Positions 46,903 through 55,833 of a stretch of DNA of 64,000 bases are shown piece by piece; the stretch's first letter is position 1; every line of letters begins with the position of its first letter. The notes beneath the pieces were generated by a model. The model worked only from the letters and a program-made list of their open reading frames with translations, was not told where the DNA came from and did no database searches. The stretch is from Marinomonas ostreistagni (GTDB lineage Bacteria > Pseudomonadota > Gammaproteobacteria > Pseudomonadales > Marinomonadaceae): assembly GCF_016461785.1 (NCBI RefSeq), contig NZ_JAEMUH010000004.1, forward strand, positions 219,112-283,111. The letters are read 5' to 3'. The translations under genes were made by a program, and so were the position numbers.

Positions 46903-47803
46903 GTGGCTGGGCTTACTATCTTTCTTAGGCTTAACCGGTTGTATGAGTACTGATCATATAAATGGTGGCCAGAGTGGTTCCATTGATTATGAAAAAGCCT
47001 CTGGTGGAGGTCGCTATTCAATTCTTCAGGATCATGCTCCGAGCGGAGATATTAAAGTCGACCATTTGCCTGATTTGGTGCCGAAATATGAACCTAAGAG
47101 TCGTGGTGGTAATAAATCGCCTTATAGTGTGTGGGGTAAAAGTTATTACGTCATGGATTCCGCTGATGGATATACGGCTGAAGGTACCGCTTCTTGGTAT
47201 GGACAAAAGTTCCATGGTCACAAAACCTCAAATGGTGAAACCTATGACATGTATTCTTTTTCCGCAGCTCATAAATCGTTGCCTTTGCCAACCTACTTGA
47301 AAGTAACCAATCTAGATAACCAAAGAAGTGTCATTGTGCGTGTTAACGATCGTGGACCTTTTCATGGGAATCGACTAATTGATTTATCTTATGCAGCGGC
47401 GGCGCGCCTGGGTTACCACAAAAAAGGCTTAGCTAGGGTTCGCATTGAGGCAATAACGCCTAAGCCTGGTGAGCGTTATGAAGCAAATAGGGTGCCCTTA
47501 GCTGCCGAAAAGAGTAATACTTCAAAGGTGTCTAGCGTCCCTGCTCAAGCTCCGGCAAACGACTTATTGTTCACCCATTTGCAATTAGGCGCTTTCTCGC
47601 AACAAGCTTCTGCTTTGAGACTAAAACAAAGACTGTTTGAACAGTTTGATACTCGCATTAATATTGATGTGATTCATGCTGAAGATGGATTGTATAAAGT
47701 GTTAGTGGGGCCTTATGAAAACGATGCAATATTAGAGCAATGGCAACAAAATCTAGAAAGCGCTGGTTATGGCAAAAGTGTAAAAGTAGCGTTAGCGCCC
47801 TAG
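46889..47803 (+). CDS. rlpA: Septal/rare lipoprotein A with SPOR domain
   Basis: 304-residue outer-membrane lipoprotein. The lipobox is LTGC (Cys18). A double-psi beta-barrel domain (about 95-190) contains GTASWYGQKFHGHKTSNGE and NDRGPFHGNRLIDLS with the conserved His and Asp used by lytic RlpA proteins. A C-terminal SPOR domain (about 225-304) should bind denuded glycan at the septum. In pseudomonads RlpA is a lytic transglycosylase active on peptide-free strands; the conserved residues are compatible with activity. It starts inside mltB. Confidence 0.94.
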   Translation: MQTAKWLGLLSFLGLTGCMSTDHINGGQSGSIDYEKASGGGRYSILQDHAPSGDIKVDHLPDLVPKYEPKSRGGNKSPYSVWGKSYYVMDSADGYTAEGTASWYGQKFHGHKTSNGETYDMYSFSAAHKSLPLPTYLKVTNLDNQRSVIVRVNDRGPFHGNRLIDLSYAAAARLGYHKKGLARVRIEAITPKPGERYEANRVPLAAEKSNTSKVSSVPAQAPANDLLFTHLQLGAFSQQASALRLKQRLFEQFDTRINIDVIHAEDGLYKVLVGPYENDAILEQWQQNLESAGYGKSVKVALAP

Positions 47804-47884
47804 TGAACTTTATATAGGCTAGAGATTCAAAGCTCCCTCTAGTATCATTCTCGCCTCACGGATTAGACTAAGACGTTTAAAACT

Positions 47885-49033
47885 ATGAAACGACTGTTAT
47901 CACTTGTTATTTTTGTATTTACCTTTGTGTCCACTCATGCCTTCGCGGCACCGTCATTGATTCCGGCACCACCTCAGTTATCTGCGAACAGTTATGTACT
48001 GATGGATGCTTACACTGGAGATGTGTTGGTCGAACACAATAGTCGTGAAGAGTTACCGCCGGCTAGCTTAACTAAGCTAATGACGGCTTATATTGCTGAA
48101 TACGAGCTTGCGAAAGGGAATATCTCTTTTAATGATCAGGTGACGATCAGTGAAAAAGCTTGGCGCATGGAAGGCTCACGAATGTTTATTCGTGAAGGCA
48201 CTCAAGTGCGTTTAGAAGATTTAATGCGCGGCATTATTATTCAGTCTGGTAATGATGCAAGCGTTGCTGTAGCTGAGCACATTGCTGGCGGTGAAGCTGC
48301 GTTTGCTGATCTGATGAATCAACACGCCAAGCTACTAGGCATGAACAATTCGCATTTTGTTAACTCTACAGGCTTTCCCGCAGAGGGGCATTACTCCAGT
48401 GCCTATGATATAGCACTACTGTCTCGTGCCACCATTGTTCATTTCCCTGAAAATTACAAAATGTATTCAGAGAAGTATTTTACTTACAATGATATCCGCC
48501 AACCAAATCGCAATAAGCTGCTATGGCGTGACAAAACCGTTGACGGTCTAAAAACTGGTCACACGGAAGCAGCTGGTTACTGCTTAGCTGCATCTGCAGT
48601 TCGTAATGGCACTCGATTGATCGCTGTTGTCATGGGAACTAACTCCGATGAAGCGCGTGCTTCTGAAACTCAAAAGCTGCTGAATTATGGGTTCCGATAC
48701 TACGAAACTCGTAAGCTATACAGTGCAGGCCAAGTTCTGAGTGATGCACGAGTTTGGGGCGGGGATGCCGACACAGTAAAAGTAGGATTTGCTGATGATG
48801 TACTGGTTACCATGCCACGTCAAAATGCAGACTCTATTCCCGCTTCATTAGAGTTAGTACCTGAAATCGAAGCACCTATCGCTGCGGGTGATGTATTAGG
48901 TAAAATTATTGTAGGTACAGCTGATAATGTACTGCTTGAAAGAGAAGTGGTGGCATTAGAGCCTGTAGCAGAAGGCGGTTTCTTTAAGCGCCTGTTCGAT
49001 AAAGTTAAATTGTTCTTTATGAACTTATTTTAA
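47885..49033 (+). CDS. dacA: D-alanyl-D-alanine carboxypeptidase (PBP5/6 family)
   Basis: 382-residue periplasmic carboxypeptidase trimming the terminal D-Ala of pentapeptides. A signal peptide (ending near HAFA, residue 21) precedes the penicillin-binding domain with S61-LTK64 (SxxK), S121-GN123 (SxN) and K223-TG (KTGHT). A C-terminal PBP5-type beta domain and an amphipathic anchor (GGFFKRLFDKVKLFFMNLF) hold it to the inner membrane. It is in the same orientation as rlpA with an 81-bp gap. Confidence 0.96.
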   Translation: MKRLLSLVIFVFTFVSTHAFAAPSLIPAPPQLSANSYVLMDAYTGDVLVEHNSREELPPASLTKLMTAYIAEYELAKGNISFNDQVTISEKAWRMEGSRMFIREGTQVRLEDLMRGIIIQSGNDASVAVAEHIAGGEAAFADLMNQHAKLLGMNNSHFVNSTGFPAEGHYSSAYDIALLSRATIVHFPENYKMYSEKYFTYNDIRQPNRNKLLWRDKTVDGLKTGHTEAAGYCLAASAVRNGTRLIAVVMGTNSDEARASETQKLLNYGFRYYETRKLYSAGQVLSDARVWGGDADTVKVGFADDVLVTMPRQNADSIPASLELVPEIEAPIAAGDVLGKIIVGTADNVLLEREVVALEPVAEGGFFKRLFDKVKLFFMNLF

Positions 49034-49051
49034 GTGATGGTATAGCAAAGA

Positions 49052-49357
49052 ATGGCTTTAATTAATAAGCAAGGTGTTGTTGCAACGGATGCGCCAGATG
49101 CCCCGAAAATCGAGTTTCCCTGCGACAATTATGTGATTAAAGTTGTCGCGATGGATGAGGTGGATATTCAAGCAACAGTGGTTGCTCGTGTACGTTCTCA
49201 TGCCCCTGAGTTTGACGAGTCGTCGATAAAGAAGAATGTCTCTTCGAAAGGACGTTTTGTAAGCTTTAGTTTGCGAATTCGTGCTCAAAGTGAGACACAA
49301 TTGGCTCGTTTACATGAAGATCTTATGGCAGTTGAAGCCATCAAAATGGTTATGTAA
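49052..49357 (+). CDS. ybeD: YbeD-like DUF493 protein
   Basis: 101 residues with the ferredoxin-like alpha/beta fold pattern of DUF493: IEFPCDNYVIKVVAMDEVD, then the KNVSSKGRFVSFSLRIRAQSE stretch and LARLHEDLMAVEAIKMVM. YbeD sits between dacA and lipB here as in E. coli. Its function is not established; the neighbourhood suggests a link with lipoylation or cell wall. Confidence 0.93.
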   Translation: MALINKQGVVATDAPDAPKIEFPCDNYVIKVVAMDEVDIQATVVARVRSHAPEFDESSIKKNVSSKGRFVSFSLRIRAQSETQLARLHEDLMAVEAIKMVM

Positions 49358-49360
49358 TTC

Positions 49361-49999
49361 ATGCCAAATGCAATTCTATGCCGTGATCTTGGGGTTGTTC
49401 CATATGAGTCCACTTGGGAAGAAATGAAGCAGTTTACCCAGACTCGTACGAAGCAAGACCAAGATCAGATTTGGCTCTTAGAGCACCCATCGATTTTTAC
49501 GCAAGGACAAGCAGGCAAGGCGGAGCATCTTTTGGATGCTGGTGAAATTCCTGTTATTCAAGCGGACCGTGGCGGGCAGGTCACGTATCATGGGCCAGGC
49601 CAGTTAATCGCTTACATCATGATCGACCTTAAACGCTTAGGGATTGGTGTTCGTGATCTGGTGACGCTGATCGAAAACTCAATTGTAGATGTCTGCAAAC
49701 TGCATGGCATTGAGTCTTACCCCAAGCCGGATGCACCGGGTGTTTATGTGAATGGAATGAAAATATCCTCTTTAGGTCTACGAGTCCGTAGAGGGTGCTC
49801 ATTTCATGGCGTGGCATTAAATGTAGACATGGATTTAAATCCATTTTTGCGAATCAACCCCTGCGGTTACCAGGGGCTACAAATGATAGATATGAAGCGC
49901 TTGCAGCCACAGACCAGCATGGCGCAAGTTAAAGTTCAGTTAGCCAACATACTGGCTGAACGTCTCGGATATCCTCATCCGATTATCCAACAAGGGTGA
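49361..49999 (+). CDS. lipB: Octanoyl-[acyl-carrier-protein]:protein octanoyltransferase
   Basis: 212-residue enzyme transferring octanoate from ACP to lipoyl domains. Catalytic K134 is in [16 protein letters not shown] and C168 in RINPCGYQG; the [12 protein letters not shown] loop (about 71-82) is the usual signature. It begins 3 bp after ybeD and its stop overlaps the region of the lipA start. LipB and LipA act consecutively. Confidence 0.97.
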   Translation: MPNAILCRDLGVVPYESTWEEMKQFTQTRTKQDQDQIWLLEHPSIFTQGQAGKAEHLLDAGEIPVIQADRGGQVTYHGPGQLIAYIMIDLKRLGIGVRDLVTLIENSIVDVCKLHGIESYPKPDAPGVYVNGMKISSLGLRVRRGCSFHGVALNVDMDLNPFLRINPCGYQGLQMIDMKRLQPQTSMAQVKVQLANILAERLGYPHPIIQQG

Positions 50000-50007
50000 A
50001 TATAAGA

Positions 50008-50967
50008 ATGACTACTCAGCAAAAGCGAGTTGTGCAGGGTGAAAAACTGCGCGGCGCAGATAAAATGGCCCGTATCCCTGTAAAAGTTATCCCAACGGAA
50101 GAAATTCCACGCAAGCCAGACTGGTTGCGCGTACGTATGCCAGCTTCTCCAGAGATCGCTCGTATTAAGAGCACACTACGTGAGCATAAATTGGCGTCCG
50201 TGTGTGAAGAAGCGAACTGTCCAAACCTTGGCGAATGTTTCTCTAACGGCACCGCGACCTTTATGATCATGGGCGATATTTGTACTCGCCGCTGTCCATT
50301 CTGTGATGTGGCACATGGTCGTCCGAATGCTCTAAGCGAAGACGAGCCAAAAGAGCTAGCGGTAGCGATCCGTGATATGCGTTTGAAATACGTGGTCATC
50401 ACCTCAGTTGACCGTGATGATCTTCGTGATGGTGGTGCGCAACACTTTGTTGACTGTATCCGCGAGACTCGAGCGCAAAGTCCAAATATTGAGATTGAAA
50501 CCCTAGTACCAGACTTCCGTGGTCGTATGGACGTGGCATTGGATATTCTTGAAATTGCGCCACCAGATGTCTTCAACCATAATCTAGAGTCGATCCCACG
50601 TTTGTACCGTCAGGTTCGCCCAGGTTCAGACTACCAGTGGTCGTTAGATCTGTTGAAGAAATTTAAAGAGCGTTGCCCAGACGTACCGACTAAATCAGGT
50701 TTGATGGTCGGTATGGGTGAAACCTTTGAAGAAATCGTCGAAGTGATGAAAGACCTGCGTGCTCACAACGTTGACATGCTAACGATTGGTCAGTACTTGC
50801 AACCCTCAAAGCATCACTTCCCAATGGATCGCTTTGTGCATCCTGAAGAGTTCGAACGCTACGAGCAAGTGGCGAAAGAACTTGGCTTTAAACACGCAGC
50901 CTGTGGCCCATTGGTACGCTCTTCGTACCATGCGGACAAACAAGCCCACGGTGAGCGTGTTTCGTAA
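50008..50967 (+). CDS. lipA: Lipoyl synthase
   Basis: 319 residues from the ATG at 50008; a GTG at 49996 is less likely because it has no ribosome-binding site. It is a radical-SAM enzyme inserting two sulfurs into octanoyl groups. The auxiliary 4Fe-4S cluster ligands are C66, C71 and C77 ([12 protein letters not shown]), and the radical-SAM cluster ligands are C92, C96 and C99 (CTRRCPFC). The conserved C-terminal RSSY is in [11 protein letters not shown]. It ends the operon at a strong terminator. Confidence 0.97.
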   Translation: MTTQQKRVVQGEKLRGADKMARIPVKVIPTEEIPRKPDWLRVRMPASPEIARIKSTLREHKLASVCEEANCPNLGECFSNGTATFMIMGDICTRRCPFCDVAHGRPNALSEDEPKELAVAIRDMRLKYVVITSVDRDDLRDGGAQHFVDCIRETRAQSPNIEIETLVPDFRGRMDVALDILEIAPPDVFNHNLESIPRLYRQVRPGSDYQWSLDLLKKFKERCPDVPTKSGLMVGMGETFEEIVEVMKDLRAHNVDMLTIGQYLQPSKHHFPMDRFVHPEEFERYEQVAKELGFKHAACGPLVRSSYHADKQAHGERVS

Positions 50968-51009
50968 CACATCAAACTTGGTTATCTAAAATAGTTTGTT
51001 TATCAATAA

Positions 51010-51042
51010 ACGAGAAGTGTGTTGAGCACTTCTCGTTTTTTT
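51010..51042 (+). terminator. Terminator of the lipBA operon
   Basis: ACGAGAAGTG pairs perfectly with CACTTCTCGT around a 7-nt loop, followed by a T-run. Confidence 0.93.
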
Positions 51043-51043
51043 A

Positions 51044-51072
51044 TAAAAAAAGCCCGCCGAAGTAGGCGGGCT
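51044..51072 (-). terminator. Minus-strand terminator with no annotated minus-strand gene upstream
   Basis: AGCCCGCC pairs with GGCGGGCT. The A-run at 51045-51051 becomes a T-run only on the minus strand, so it terminates leftward transcription. The nearest minus-strand gene ends about 1.1 kb away. Confidence 0.8.
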
Positions 51073-51204
51073 AAGCTGTCCATATCAGACGCAAAGGGGG
51101 ATGCGTCGAATGCATGTTGGAACTAATATGTAAATGGGCATTGCTAAAAGGTGTACGCTGCAATGACCGAGTTAAGATCTAGCTCACTGTCCTTAATCTT
51201 AACT
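51045..51204 (-). ncRNA. Candidate small RNA, about 160 nt
   Basis: A perfect minus-strand TATAAT (51211-51216) would start transcription near 51204. The transcript would open with a hairpin of perfect 8-bp arms GTTAAGAT/ATCTTAAC (51171-51203), carry a second hairpin GACGCA/TGCGTC (51088-51107) whose loop on the RNA is UCCCCCUU, complementary to Shine-Dalgarno sequences, and end at the terminator 51044-51072. The -35 region is poor. No known RNA family is recognised. Confidence 0.4.
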
Positions 51205-51210
51205 GGTTAT

Positions 51211-51216
51211 ATTATA
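51211..51216 (-). promoter_or_regulatory. -10 element of the candidate small RNA
   Basis: Perfect TATAAT on the minus strand. No good -35 is seen 16-18 bp upstream, so an activator or another element may be needed. Confidence 0.35.
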
Positions 51217-51272
51217 GACAATGGCTGCTGTGCTTGGTTCCGATATTGTGAATTTTTTTATGAGTATTGTAT

Positions 51273-52151
51273 ATGGAAGTTGATTTCGACACGCCGTATT
51301 ACGCTGTATGCATTGAGACATCTGCGTTACGTGACGATGTAATGTATCGAGTGATGACTGAGAAGGTTTTAGAGCTGGCCGCTGATCAAGAGGGATTTTT
51401 GTACTCTAGCTGGGTGGCAGAAGAGTCGTCCAAGGTCATGTTCTACTGGGCTGAACTGCATCAAGCCGAGGCTTGGATGAACCACTCCATGCTGACTCGC
51501 ACTTTATCAATTGGTGTTCAGTTTTGGTTTGAGCGATACAGTCTAAAGCTATTGGTTGTACAAAAGGAGAATGTGGTGGTAAATCGTCAAAGCTGGCAAG
51601 ACGCTGGTAGGTTTCCCGTCATCAAGACGCCTCGCGGCGTGTTAAAGTTGCTTGCTGTGGAAGATATGCCTCTGTTAAAAGCTTACGTAAATGAGCAGCG
51701 TGAACATTTACAACGTTGGGAGCCTTTGCGGGGGGAAGACTATTACACAGACGATACTTGCTATCTGCGCATTAAAGAAATGAGAAGGGACTTTTTAGAG
51801 GATCGTGGCTGTGTATTGTGTTTATTGAATGCTGAGCAAGATCGTATATTAGCGTATAGCAATTATTCACAATTCGTACGAGGGGTGTCCCAATCGTGCT
51901 TCTTAGGTTACAGCTTGGCAGCAGACCTTCAAGGCCAAGGCTATATGCATGAATGTTTATCAGCAGGTATCGAATACATCTCAAAAGAGTTAAACATCGA
52001 TCGGATTCAAGCGTGCTATATGCCGAGAAATCAAAAAAGTGCCAATGTACTCACTCGATTAAAGTTTGAGAAAGAGGGGATGGCGAAGAATTACCTGAAA
52101 ATTAATGGGCAATGGGAAGACCATATTCTCACTGCACTGACTCTGCGTTAA
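51273..52151 (+). CDS. Fusion of an ABM-like domain with a RimJ/RimL-type acetyltransferase
   Basis: About 292 residues from the ATG at 51273 (GAG eight bases upstream; the TTG at 51267 is less likely). The N-terminal part (about 6-97) follows the antibiotic-biosynthesis-monooxygenase fold: YYAVCIETSA, then VMTEKVLELAADQEGFLYSS and FYWAELHQAEAWMNHSM. The C-terminal part (about 105-292) is a GNAT domain of the RimJ/RimL class, with GYSLAADLQGQGYMHECLSA as the acetyl-CoA loop and MPRNQKSANVLTRLKFEKEG as the conserved end. Possible roles are N-terminal acetylation of a protein or acetylation of a small molecule made or sensed by the ABM part. I know of no characterised protein with this arrangement. 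Confidence 0.75.
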   Translation: MEVDFDTPYYAVCIETSALRDDVMYRVMTEKVLELAADQEGFLYSSWVAEESSKVMFYWAELHQAEAWMNHSMLTRTLSIGVQFWFERYSLKLLVVQKENVVVNRQSWQDAGRFPVIKTPRGVLKLLAVEDMPLLKAYVNEQREHLQRWEPLRGEDYYTDDTCYLRIKEMRRDFLEDRGCVLCLLNAEQDRILAYSNYSQFVRGVSQSCFLGYSLAADLQGQGYMHECLSAGIEYISKELNIDRIQACYMPRNQKSANVLTRLKFEKEGMAKNYLKINGQWEDHILTALTLR

Positions 52152-52161
52152 TTTTATCTAT

Positions 52162-52821
52162 TTATACTTTCAGTACTCTGCTTCTTGAAGGGTAAGGGCT
52201 AATAATGCTGAGGTACGTGATCGGTTTTGAAGAGCGGTTGATTAAGCTACGTGAACAGCTTTTTTCAATGACAATGCCTGACTTATCAATCGCGTAGGCC
52301 GTTTTTTGATCATAGGTAATGCTCAAAGCGCCGTTATGGTTGAGCGGTAAAATGTATTGTTCAGACGCTTTTAGATAATAAGCAGGCTCTTTATGTAGTG
52401 CGGGTAACATCACCCATTCTATTTTACCTAGATCTTTGCTTTCTACTGTCCAATGGGTAATGCCACTGCTTAGCTGGTGCTTATGCTCAGTGCCACTTGC
52501 AAAACGTTCACAGCGTTTTCTGTCTCGTTTTGTCTGGCCGACAAATACCACGATGAATAATCTTACGCTGTCTGACAGAGCAACACATTTAAGAGGTTGG
52601 TTATGGCTAAGCCATGCGGCTTGGTTCGCTTTAAGAGATGTTTCTTCACCCTCTGATTCTAAGAAAATTTGCCCCTCAGTGACGGTCAATAAGCTATCGA
52701 AAGGCAGGGCAATGTTATGATTGGCGTGCTCATTCATGCTGAGCTGGATTTCGTAAATGCTTAACAAATCGGAATGATGAACTATGTTTTGCCAACTATC
52801 TTGTCCTAATGTTGCTTTCAT
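52162..52821 (-). CDS. Cupin-like hypothetical protein
   Basis: 219 residues. The N-terminal half (about 30-95) has a cupin-like pattern: HNIALPFDSLLTVTEGQIFLE, then NQAAWLSHNQPLKCVAL and RLFIVVFVG. The His/Glu metal ligands of typical cupins are not clearly present. The C-terminal half repeats a weaker beta pattern (KASEQYILPLNHNGALSITY, KSGIVIEKSCSR), suggesting a bicupin. No helix-turn-helix is seen, so it is not an AraC regulator. It converges with the ABM-RimJ gene 10 bp away and is divergent from parC. Function unknown. Confidence 0.6.
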   Translation of the reverse strand: MKATLGQDSWQNIVHHSDLLSIYEIQLSMNEHANHNIALPFDSLLTVTEGQIFLESEGEETSLKANQAAWLSHNQPLKCVALSDSVRLFIVVFVGQTKRDRKRCERFASGTEHKHQLSSGITHWTVESKDLGKIEWVMLPALHKEPAYYLKASEQYILPLNHNGALSITYDQKTAYAIDKSGIVIEKSCSRSLINRSSKPITYLSIISPYPSRSRVLKV

Positions 52822-52909
52822 CCCCGCGTTACCTGCATCAGCTTGTTCTTAAGATAGTTTACATCGGAAAGAAAAAAACAACTAATGTCGATTTAGTGTG
52901 GGGTTTCGG

Positions 52910-52938
52910 TTGCAGGTGAAATGGTGCCTGATTATAGT
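52910..52938 (+). promoter_or_regulatory. parC promoter
   Basis: TTGCAG (-35) and TATAGT (-10, five of six matches) are separated by exactly 17 bp. Transcription would start near 52945, so the leader would hold the hairpin at 52960-52990. Confidence 0.6.
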
Positions 52939-52959
52939 AGGTGGCAATAATTAAGTTAC

Positions 52960-52990
52960 AGATTTACTTAGTCTTTTTCTAAGTAAATCT
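52960..52990 (+). promoter_or_regulatory. 12-bp perfect leader hairpin upstream of parC
   Basis: AGATTTACTTAG and CTAAGTAAATCT are perfect complements around a T-rich 7-nt loop, and TATTTTG follows. It lies 10 bp before the ribosome-binding site. It could be an attenuator or an operator. Confidence 0.55.
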
Positions 52991-53005
52991 TATTTTGAAA
53001 GGACA

Positions 53006-55279
53006 ATGCTTTTGAGTGAGTTAACCAACTTCGAAGCCAATGAAACGCTTTCTTTGAAAGACTACACTGAAAAGGCTTACTTGAACTATTCAATGTACGT
53101 CATTTTGGATCGAGCCTTGCCACATATAGGTGATGGGCTAAAGCCTGTCCAGAGACGTATTGTCTATGCTATGAGTGAGCTTGGCCTGAAAGCGACGGCA
53201 AAGTACAAAAAGTCTGCGAGAACGGTCGGTGATGTATTGGGTAAGTTTCACCCGCACGGTGACAGTGCTTGTTATGAAGCAATGGTGCTGATGGCACAGC
53301 CGTTTTCTTATCGCTACCCACTTGTAGACGGTCAGGGGAACTGGGGTGCACCCGATGACCCGAAATCTTTTGCTGCGATGCGATACACAGAATCTCGTTT
53401 ATCCAAATATGCCGATGTACTACTAAAGGAAGTCAATCAAGGTACGGTAGATTGGGTGCCAAACTTCGATGGTACATTGGAAGAGCCTGCTGTTCTTCCT
53501 GCTCGATTGCCCAACCTTTTGCTAAATGGTACGACCGGTATAGCGGTCGGTATGGCGACAGATATTCCTCCCCATAACCTCCGCGAAGTGGGGGAAGCCT
53601 GTATTCATATGCTTAAGCATCCGAAAGCGGACTTGGATGAACTTTTAGAATATGTGCAAGGCCCAGATTTTCCGACTGGTGGTGAAATTATCACTCCGCG
53701 AGAAGATCTGCGTAAGTTGTATGAGACAGGTAAAGGGCAGGTGAAGGCTCGTGCTCGCTACAGTGTTGAAGAGGGCGAAATCGTTGTTTACGAATTGCCT
53801 CATCAAGTTTCTGGAAGCAAAATCCTAGAGCAAATGGCCGCCCAAATGCAGGCGAAAAAACTGCCAATGGTGGTGGACCTTCGTGATGAATCGGATCACG
53901 AGAACCCAACGCGCTTAGTAATCGTACCGAAATCCAATCGAGTAGATATTGAAGGGGTAATGACACATCTGTTTGCGACTACGGACTTAGAAAAATCCTA
54001 TCGTGTAAACATGAATGTGATTGGCCTTGATGGTCTGCCTCAGGTGAAAAGCCTACCAGTGTTTATTAGTGAATGGTTACGCTTTCGTATCGGCGTGGTT
54101 CGTAAAAGGCTAGAGTTTCGCCTTGATAAGGTTCTGAAAAGGTTGCACATCTTAGAAGGTTTGCTGATTGCCTTCCTAAACATCGATGAAGTCATTGAGA
54201 TTATTCGAAATGAAGACAAGCCTAAGCCTGTATTGATGTCGCGCTTTGATCTGACAGATACCCAAGCCGAGGCAATTCTTGAATTGAAATTGCGTCATTT
54301 AGCGAAGCTTGAAGAGATGCGGATTCGTGGTGAGCAAGATGAGCTTGAAAAAGAACGTCAGCTTTTAGAAGGTTACCTTGGCTCAGATTCTAAGCTTAAA
54401 AAACTCATCATTAAAGAAATTGAAGAAGCAATCAATGACTTTGGTGACGATCGTCGTACTCCTATTGTTGAGCGTAAAGAAGCACAGGCCTTTAGTGAAG
54501 AAGACTTGTTGTCTAATGATCCGATCACAGTGGTGCTCTCTAAGCAGGGGTGGATTCGAGCGGCTAAAGGCCATGAAATTGATGAACGCGGTCTCAGCTA
54601 TAAATCTGGTGATGAGTTCCTGTTGTCTAGCAAAGGACGCTCCAATCAGACGTTAGTTTTGTTGGCCTCTAATGGAAGAACCTATTCCATCAAGGCGCAC
54701 ACATTACCATCGGCACGTGGTCAAGGCGAACCGATTACTGGACGAATTACATTAGAGAAAGATGCACAGATTGTCGCTGCAGTTTTGGATACTGATGATT
54801 CGTATTATTTGATTGCTTCAGATGCTGGCTATGGGTTTGTTGCGAAGCTGGCTGACCTACACGCCAAAAACAAAGCGGGCAAAGCGACGTTAACATTACC
54901 GACCAATGCTAAAGTCCTGGCGCCTGTAAAAGTGGCGGATCCAGAGCGATCACGAGCGGTCGTGGTATCAAATGAAGGGCGTATGCTGGCATTTAATGTG
55001 GCGTCATTGCCACAAATGGCTAAAGGCAAAGGAAATAAACTCATTAGTATTTCGTCTGCGAGAGCGAAGGATCGTGAAGAGTGGGTCTGTGCTCTAGCAA
55101 CATTGTTGCCTGAAGACCTTCTTTACGCGCACAGTGGTAAGCGTTTTATGACCTTTACTGAAAAAGAAATGACGGACTATATTGGTGAGCGTGGGCGAAG
55201 AGGTCTGAAACTACCGCGAGGTTTCCAGCGAATAGATCAGCTAGAGGTAAAAGTGGGAGAAGGGAAACCTTCTAACTAG
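53006..55279 (+). CDS. parC: DNA topoisomerase IV subunit A
   Basis: 757-residue subunit of the decatenating type II topoisomerase. The opening [19 protein letters not shown], the QRDR sequence [13 protein letters not shown], the catalytic Tyr in [10 protein letters not shown] and [19 protein letters not shown] at the end are those of ParC rather than GyrA. The Ser and Glu at the quinolone positions are the usual sensitive residues. Start ATG at 53006 has GAAAGGA very close; TTG at 53012 gives better spacing and cannot be excluded. parE is not adjacent. Two bacterioferritin genes follow after 75 bp. Confidence 0.96.
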   Translation: MLLSELTNFEANETLSLKDYTEKAYLNYSMYVILDRALPHIGDGLKPVQRRIVYAMSELGLKATAKYKKSARTVGDVLGKFHPHGDSACYEAMVLMAQPFSYRYPLVDGQGNWGAPDDPKSFAAMRYTESRLSKYADVLLKEVNQGTVDWVPNFDGTLEEPAVLPARLPNLLLNGTTGIAVGMATDIPPHNLREVGEACIHMLKHPKADLDELLEYVQGPDFPTGGEIITPREDLRKLYETGKGQVKARARYSVEEGEIVVYELPHQVSGSKILEQMAAQMQAKKLPMVVDLRDESDHENPTRLVIVPKSNRVDIEGVMTHLFATTDLEKSYRVNMNVIGLDGLPQVKSLPVFISEWLRFRIGVVRKRLEFRLDKVLKRLHILEGLLIAFLNIDEVIEIIRNEDKPKPVLMSRFDLTDTQAEAILELKLRHLAKLEEMRIRGEQDELEKERQLLEGYLGSDSKLKKLIIKEIEEAINDFGDDRRTPIVERKEAQAFSEEDLLSNDPITVVLSKQGWIRAAKGHEIDERGLSYKSGDEFLLSSKGRSNQTLVLLASNGRTYSIKAHTLPSARGQGEPITGRITLEKDAQIVAAVLDTDDSYYLIASDAGYGFVAKLADLHAKNKAGKATLTLPTNAKVLAPVKVADPERSRAVVVSNEGRMLAFNVASLPQMAKGKGNKLISISSARAKDREEWVCALATLLPEDLLYAHSGKRFMTFTEKEMTDYIGERGRRGLKLPRGFQRIDQLEVKVGEGKPSN

Positions 55280-55310
55280 GTTTTTAATTCAGATTTAGTA
55301 TTGAAACAAA

Positions 55311-55334
55311 AAAGTGCTATTTTTAAAGCACTTT
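55311..55334 (+). other. Hairpin between parC and the bacterioferritin genes
   Basis: AAAGTGCT and AGCACTTT form an 8-bp stem with an 8-nt AT-rich loop. The sequence after it (GAATTAAGG) is not T-rich, so termination is doubtful; it lies in the presumed bfr leader. Confidence 0.45.
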
Positions 55335-55354
55335 GAATTAAGGGGTATAGACTT

Positions 55355-55822
55355 ATGAAAGGCAGTCAAAAAGTAATCGATAGCATGAATGCACTTTTAG
55401 AGAATGAGCTGGCCGCAATTGACCAATATTTTATTCATTCTCGTATGTATGACGATTGGGGTTTAAGCAAACTGTATGATCGTTTGAACCATGAAATGGA
55501 TGAAGAGAAGGATCACTGTGACTGGCTGATTAAGCGTATCTTGTTCTTAGAAGGAACGCCATGTTTAACTAAACGCCGTGATTTGCTTGTTGGCAATGAT
55601 GTTCGTTCCATCATGCAGAATGATCTGACGCTTGAATTAGAAGTTGTTGCAGCGGTGCGTGATGTCATTGCAATTTGTGAAGAAGAAGGTGATTACCAAA
55701 CACGCGAAATGCTTGAGAAACTTCTGTTTGATACAGAAGAAGACCATGTGTACTGGCTGGAAAAGCAATTGCGTTTGATGGATACCATCGGTGAACAGAA
55801 CTACATTCAATCGCAAATGTAA
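55355..55822 (+). CDS. bfr: Bacterioferritin subunit with ferroxidase site but without haem Met52
   Basis: 155-residue subunit of the 24-mer iron-storage cage. All six ferroxidase ligands are visible: E18, E51, H54, E94, and E128 and H131 (one residue later than in E. coli, E127 and H130). The haem-binding Met52 of E. coli is Lys here. The partner encoded 11 bp downstream shows the opposite pattern. I infer a heteromeric cage as described in other genera with two bfr genes. The region has no clear Fur box. Confidence 0.9.
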   Translation: MKGSQKVIDSMNALLENELAAIDQYFIHSRMYDDWGLSKLYDRLNHEMDEEKDHCDWLIKRILFLEGTPCLTKRRDLLVGNDVRSIMQNDLTLELEVVAAVRDVIAICEEEGDYQTREMLEKLLFDTEEDHVYWLEKQLRLMDTIGEQNYIQSQM

Positions 55823-55833
55823 TAGGAGTTGAT

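Noticed and set aside
50016..50576. 186-codon open frame antisense to lipA
   Set aside because: It lies fully inside the well-supported lipA gene, encodes an Arg/Ser-rich sequence typical of antisense frames and has no ribosome-binding site.
51151..51342. 63-codon plus-strand frame after the lipA terminator
   Set aside because: It overlaps the real ABM-RimJ start, has no ribosome-binding site and low-complexity aromatic content; the region is better explained by regulatory or RNA elements.
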